This document shows, in pieces, positions 50,291 through 53,849 of a DNA stretch of 53,849 nucleotides; position 1 is the stretch's first letter; each line of letters begins with the position of its first letter. The DNA lies in the NCBI GenBank assembly GCA_022508535.1, contig JAFLUZ010000012.1, positions 1 to 53,849 of the forward strand, given 5' to 3'. The position numbers were made by a program, and so were the translations under genes. The notes beneath the pieces are model-generated. The model was not told the origin of the DNA. It ran no database searches and was given only the letters and a program-made list of their open reading frames with translations. The stretch is from Erysipelotrichales bacterium. GTDB lineage: Bacteria > Bacillota_I > Bacilli_A > RFN20 > CAG-826.

Positions 50291-51574
50291 ATGAGTAAGT
50301 TATTTGCTTCATTTAATGATTTATGTCAAAAATGTTTTGATGGATTTATTAACTTCTTTCGCAAACATATTTTATTAATAGTGTTTATCGTTCTATCAAT
50401 ACTTGCTTTAGTAATGAGAATTCTTTTCTTTCAATATTTAAGTGGAGATATGGCAAGCTTTTTAATCCCATGGACAAACTTTTTTAAAGAAAATGGAAAC
50501 TTTTTGGCGCTAGCTAAAATGAATGAATGTCCTAACGCCAATTATCTTTATGGCTATTATAATTTATTAGCGTTTGTTAGTATTTTTAAAGGTGAACCAA
50601 TTAATTTAGTAAAATCCATTAGCGTTTTCTTTGACTTTGCTCTTGCCATTGGTGTTTCTCTTGTCACATATCACTTTACCAAAAATAAAACTACATCTTT
50701 AATATCTTATCTTGCGACATTATACGCTCCTACAGTATTTGCAAACTCTGCTGTTTGGGGACAATGTGATCAAATATATGTATGTTTTGTTGTCTATGCT
50801 TTCTTATTAATTCTTAAAAAGAAAAATATTTGGGCTACATTAGTTATAGGAATAGCATTAGGCTTTAAAATACAAACGATATTCATTTTGCCTCTTCTTG
50901 GCTTTATGTGGTTAAACAAAAAATATCGAATTTGGAATTTGTTTATGTTACCTCTTGGTTTCCTTATCACTATTCTTCCAAGTTATCTTGTTGGTGGAGC
51001 ATTTACTGCCCCATTTGAGGCAATCGGTTTACAACTTGGTCAATACGCCGATATGAATTACGGATCTGGGTCAATGTATGCCTTTATGGAAATGGGTTCA
51101 CTTGCCGAATGCTTTAATAAAGGTACCGCTATAATATTTGCTGCTGCAATTTTGTTATTTGTAATGTTTGTTTTATTTTATAAGAAAGTTGAGTGTAATG
51201 AACAAAACATTATGTATGTCGCAGCACTATATGCTCTATTAACTCCATTTGTTTTACCACACATGCATGAAAGATATTTCTTTATGGCAGATATATTTAT
51301 TCTTCTTTATGTAATTGTACGTAAAAAACAATACTATCTTGCCCCATTAATGATTTTCTCTTCTATCAACACATATACGCATTTCTTGACTTTCACTGCT
51401 GTTCAAGTAGATGGCAAATGGGTTGCAGAACATCAATATATATTTAAGTTTTTAGGACAAGATAGTGTAAGACTATCTGCATTAATCAATTTATTTATCC
51501 TAATTGTTTTATTCTTAAATATGAAAAAATTATTTAATAAAGAAAATAATGAATTAACTAAAACAACTAAATAG
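50291..51574 (+). CDS. GT-C type membrane glycosyltransferase (Gpi18/ALG-like mannosyltransferase family)
   Basis: The 427-residue protein has about ten membrane spans. An acidic residue pair after the first span (YLSGDMASFLIPW), followed by the segment NSAVWGQCDQIYVCF and later LPHMHERYFFMADIF, are typical of lipid-linked sugar transferases of the GT-C fold. It would transfer a sugar from a lipid carrier to an acceptor outside the membrane; donor and acceptor are unknown. The ATG at 50291 has AAGGAG 9 bases upstream. The next lipoprotein starts 38 bases later with no terminator between, so cotranscription is possible. Confidence 0.75.
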   Translation: MSKLFASFNDLCQKCFDGFINFFRKHILLIVFIVLSILALVMRILFFQYLSGDMASFLIPWTNFFKENGNFLALAKMNECPNANYLYGYYNLLAFVSIFKGEPINLVKSISVFFDFALAIGVSLVTYHFTKNKTTSLISYLATLYAPTVFANSAVWGQCDQIYVCFVVYAFLLILKKKNIWATLVIGIALGFKIQTIFILPLLGFMWLNKKYRIWNLFMLPLGFLITILPSYLVGGAFTAPFEAIGLQLGQYADMNYGSGSMYAFMEMGSLAECFNKGTAIIFAAAILLFVMFVLFYKKVECNEQNIMYVAALYALLTPFVLPHMHERYFFMADIFILLYVIVRKKQYYLAPLMIFSSINTYTHFLTFTAVQVDGKWVAEHQYIFKFLGQDSVRLSALINLFILIVLFLNMKKLFNKENNELTKTTK

Positions 51575-51612
51575 TATTATTTAATTATAAAGAAAGAAAC
51601 GAGGTTTTATTT

Positions 51613-52920
51613 ATGAAAATTAGATTATCCTTATTAGCCCTTTTAAGTTTGTTTTTATCAAGTTGCGTTATTAATGGCAAAAATTCTTCTTCATTAAACA
51701 TTGATGGAACTGGTGTAAGCGCAAGTTCTTCTAATTTTGGAAGTGAATCAAAAAGAATTCTTTTGACTTACTCTGGTTCTGCTGCGAATAAAGAATTTAC
51801 TAATTCACTAATCGAAAAATTTAAGGAAGAAAGAAAAAATATTGGCGACAATAACATTTATGACATTTTATACCTTGAACGCGAACCAAATCAAGTTACT
51901 TTTTTTGGAGGCAACTGGAAAAGTGGACCTGACATTTATGAATTTACAACCGATCGTTTTTCTGAACTTTATAAATTAGGTGTTCTATCAAAAATAACGG
52001 GTACAAATGCTAATTTCATCAATGAAAATTATGGTAATTATGGGAAAAATTTAGCAACTTTTAACGGTGATTATTACGCATATCCATATACTGGAGATAG
52101 CACATATTATATACATTACAATAAATCATTCTTTACTAGTGATGATGTTAAATCAATTGAAACTATGTTAAACAAAGCGCAACTAGCTGGTAAAAAAATT
52201 GGTTTTCCTTTAAATGACTCATATTATGGTGGTGCTATATTGTATTCTTTTGGTGCAAGTTGCAATACAAATTACGATAATGATGGAAATATAGTTTCTA
52301 TAAATGCAAACTTCAATACAGACAAAGGATTAAAAGGTGCTAAAGCCATTCAAACAATTGCTAGTCACCCTGCTTTGGTTAATGCTGGTGTATATCCATT
52401 ATCAGATGATGATTCAGATATTGTTGCCGTCATTTCTGGTCACTGGAATTCTTCCTATTATAAAAATAAATTTTACTCAAACTATGCTTGTGCTGTTATG
52501 CCAACTATAACTATAGATGGTGATACTAAACATTTAAGTGCATTTTTGGATGGTTTAGCCTTCGGTATAAATCCAAAAAGCTTAGAAGGTGACATTGATC
52601 GCATAACCGCTGCTCATGACTTAGCAAAATTCTTATCAAATGAAGAAAGCCAACTAGCAAGATTCGAAAATCAAAGTTTGCCACCTTGTAATATTAATGC
52701 CATTACTAATGAAAAAATATCTTCCAATCCAAATGTAAAAACTATAATTTCACAATATGATTTTGCAATTACACAAAATAATATTCCAAAAAGTTTTTGG
52801 CAAGAATCTGGTAATCTCCTTTATTTGATATTAGAAGGATCAATTAAAACGGAAGATGACTTAGTTGAGAATGTTAACTTATTGAATGATAATATTATAA
52901 AAAATACTGAAATTATGTAG
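51613..52920 (+). CDS. Extracellular solute-binding lipoprotein (family 1, sugar type)
   Basis: The 435-residue protein has lipobox FLSSC (Cys18), a short Ser-rich linker, then a family 1 periplasmic-binding-protein fold (ILLTYSGSAANKEFTNSL; DFAITQNNIPKSFW near the end). Such proteins capture sugars for an ABC importer. The paralogue at 53035 has the same segments (YYAYPY, YDKSFF/YNKSFF, DDVKSIETML). No permease or ATPase is seen in the window; they may lie downstream. GAGG lies about 9 bases before the ATG. Confidence 0.85.
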   Translation: MKIRLSLLALLSLFLSSCVINGKNSSSLNIDGTGVSASSSNFGSESKRILLTYSGSAANKEFTNSLIEKFKEERKNIGDNNIYDILYLEREPNQVTFFGGNWKSGPDIYEFTTDRFSELYKLGVLSKITGTNANFINENYGNYGKNLATFNGDYYAYPYTGDSTYYIHYNKSFFTSDDVKSIETMLNKAQLAGKKIGFPLNDSYYGGAILYSFGASCNTNYDNDGNIVSINANFNTDKGLKGAKAIQTIASHPALVNAGVYPLSDDDSDIVAVISGHWNSSYYKNKFYSNYACAVMPTITIDGDTKHLSAFLDGLAFGINPKSLEGDIDRITAAHDLAKFLSNEESQLARFENQSLPPCNINAITNEKISSNPNVKTIISQYDFAITQNNIPKSFWQESGNLLYLILEGSIKTEDDLVENVNLLNDNIIKNTEIM

Positions 52921-52954
52921 GTGCTAGAATTATTGAATCTAGCACTTTTTTTCT
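52921..52954 (+). terminator. Terminator between the two solute-binding lipoprotein genes
   Basis: GTGCTAGA / TCTAGCAC (52921-52928, 52938-52945) with a 9-base loop and seven T. It starts right after the stop codon. Confidence 0.92.
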
Positions 52955-53034
52955 TATTAATTGTTTTTTATATATAACTCAATTAAAATATATATAATAT
53001 GATTTATTATTAAATTATGAGATGAGGTTAACTT

Positions 53035-53849
53035 ATGAAACGTAGAATATTTATACTTCCATTAATCGCATTGCTGATATCAAGTTGTGAAATTAAGGCA
53101 AAAAATTCAAATATTGTCTCGGATTCTACTGCTAGTGTTCCTCCTACATCAGCTTCAAATGAACCATCAAGTGTGGGTGAAACTTCTTTGGGCACTAGCA
53201 TCATTAATCCACCATCGGAAAGCGCATCAGAAAACTCGGATAATATTAATTCTTCTAATACTGAAATACCAAAAGTAATTAGATTACAATATTCAGGGAC
53301 AGGATCTAATAAAAAATTTAATGAGCAACTTTTTGACGATTTTAGATTAGCTAGAAAAACCACTGGTGATCCAAATACATATGAAATTGAATATCTTGAA
53401 ATTGGACCAGATAGAATTGATAATGAAATTTTAGACTGGGAGGTCGGACCAGATGTTTATGAATTCAATACCGACAAACTTCCTAAACTATATGAAAAAG
53501 GTGCTTTATCAAAAATCGTTAATAGCAACGCCGCATTTATTGAGGAAAATAATAATGACTATGGTAAAGATTTAGCAAAATTAAATGGGAATTACTATGC
53601 ATATCCTTATGCTATAGATACCTCATATTATGTTCAATACGATAAATCATTCTTTAGCGCAGAAGATGTTAAATCAATTGAAACTATGCTTGATAAGGCG
53701 GAAGCAGCTGGCAAAAAAGTTGGCTATAACTTGCAAGAAGCATACTGGAGTGGCGGTTCAATGTTCACATTTGGTGCTGACTATCAAATGACTTTCGATG
53801 AAGATGGTGCTGTAACAAATGTTACTGCTGACTTTAATACTGAAAAAGG
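53035..53849 (+). CDS. Extracellular solute-binding lipoprotein, N-terminal part (3' end outside window)
   Basis: The frame from the ATG at 53035 is open for 271 codons to the window edge. It has lipobox LLISSC (Cys18) and a Ser/Asn-rich linker of about 65 residues, much longer than in the 51613 gene. The binding domain then aligns with that gene (GPDVYEFNTDKLPKLYEKGA; NGNYYAYPYAIDTSYYVQYD; DVKSIETMLDKAEAAGKKV). GATGAGG lies upstream of the ATG. A tandem duplicate, probably for a related sugar. Confidence 0.85.
   Translation, partial: MKRRIFILPLIALLISSCEIKAKNSNIVSDSTASVPPTSASNEPSSVGETSLGTSIINPPSESASENSDNINSSNTEIPKVIRLQYSGTGSNKKFNEQLFDDFRLARKTTGDPNTYEIEYLEIGPDRIDNEILDWEVGPDVYEFNTDKLPKLYEKGALSKIVNSNAAFIEENNNDYGKDLAKLNGNYYAYPYAIDTSYYVQYDKSFFSAEDVKSIETMLDKAEAAGKKVGYNLQEAYWSGGSMFTFGADYQMTFDEDGAVTNVTADFNTEK

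Noticed and set aside
1-53849. Mycoplasma-type code (TGA as Trp), suggested by the low GC content
   Set aside because: TGA acts as a proper stop in overlapping pairs such as feoA-feoB, spoVAC-spoVAD and spoVAD-spoVAEB, and Trp is encoded by TGG.
1-53849. tRNA genes, rRNA genes, CRISPR arrays, insertion sequences or prophage
   Set aside because: No cloverleaf-like GC-rich segments, regularly spaced repeats, transposase or integrase frames, or phage structural genes were seen on either strand.

Overview
The window is low-GC, densely packed bacterial DNA from a spore-forming Bacillota, most like an uncultured gut Bacilli/Erysipelotrichia-type lineage. The placement rests on three things: a complete dacF-spoIIAA-spoIIAB-sigF-spoVA block, Gram-positive lipoproteins with Ser/Thr-rich linkers, and anaerobe genes (FeoAB, flavodiiron protein, GlpA-like dehydrogenase). 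TGA is used as a stop in several genes, so the mycoplasma code does not apply. No tRNA, rRNA, CRISPR array, insertion sequence or prophage gene was seen. No gap between genes exceeds about 220 bases, and several terminators overlap stop codons.

Layout. 1-905: the 5' part of a secreted leucine-rich-repeat protein and a small HTH protein, both on the minus strand. 1061-4946 (minus): dtd, mnmA and two tandem paralogues with two XRE-type HTH domains, one membrane span and a degenerate, SpoIIQ-like LytM ectodomain. 5016-6278 (plus): rarA. 6316-12321 (minus): the sporulation block dacF, spoIIAA, spoIIAB, sigF, spoVAC, spoVAD, spoVAEB, spoVAF. 12539-16537: orphan membrane proteins and lipoproteins. 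16621-20374 (plus): folD, then feoA-feoB and a FeoB-associated Cys-rich peptide, behind a good promoter with two matching operator-like boxes. 20459-21730 (plus): an RsmF-type methyltransferase. 21747-27055 (minus): ftsK/spoIIIE, a type I pullulanase and plsC. 27227-29610 (minus): two tandem paralogous membrane proteins of unknown function. 29688-31361 (minus): an RNase J with a J2-like degraded active site. 31468-34506 (minus): a three-gene flavin/Fe-S redox operon. 34593-37670 (minus): dapA and pnp. 37827-38801 (plus): a solitary mreB homologue. 38867-40199 (minus): two lipoproteins, one a paralogue of a gene 25 kb away. 40354-43427 (minus): ppa-tal and a four-module flavodiiron protein. 43568-47407 (plus): a thioredoxin-like lipoprotein, two membrane proteins and a TGS-domain nucleoside kinase. 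47481-50111 (minus): a three-gene ABC-2 exporter. 50291-53849 (plus): a GT-C type membrane glycosyltransferase and two tandem sugar-binding lipoproteins, the second cut by the window edge.

How the genes fit together. The sporulation block carries the forespore sigma factor with its partner-switch regulators, a cortex-type carboxypeptidase and the dipicolinate channel. dapA, which makes the dipicolinate precursor, and the SpoIIIE-type DNA pump lie in the same window. The HTH-membrane-LytM pair looks like a transmembrane route from a cell-wall or engulfment signal to DNA and is the best candidate for an undescribed system here. FeoAB and the flavodiiron protein indicate ferrous-iron-dependent anaerobic life with an O2/NO defence. 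Operon assignments, promoters and operators are read by eye and are inferences.
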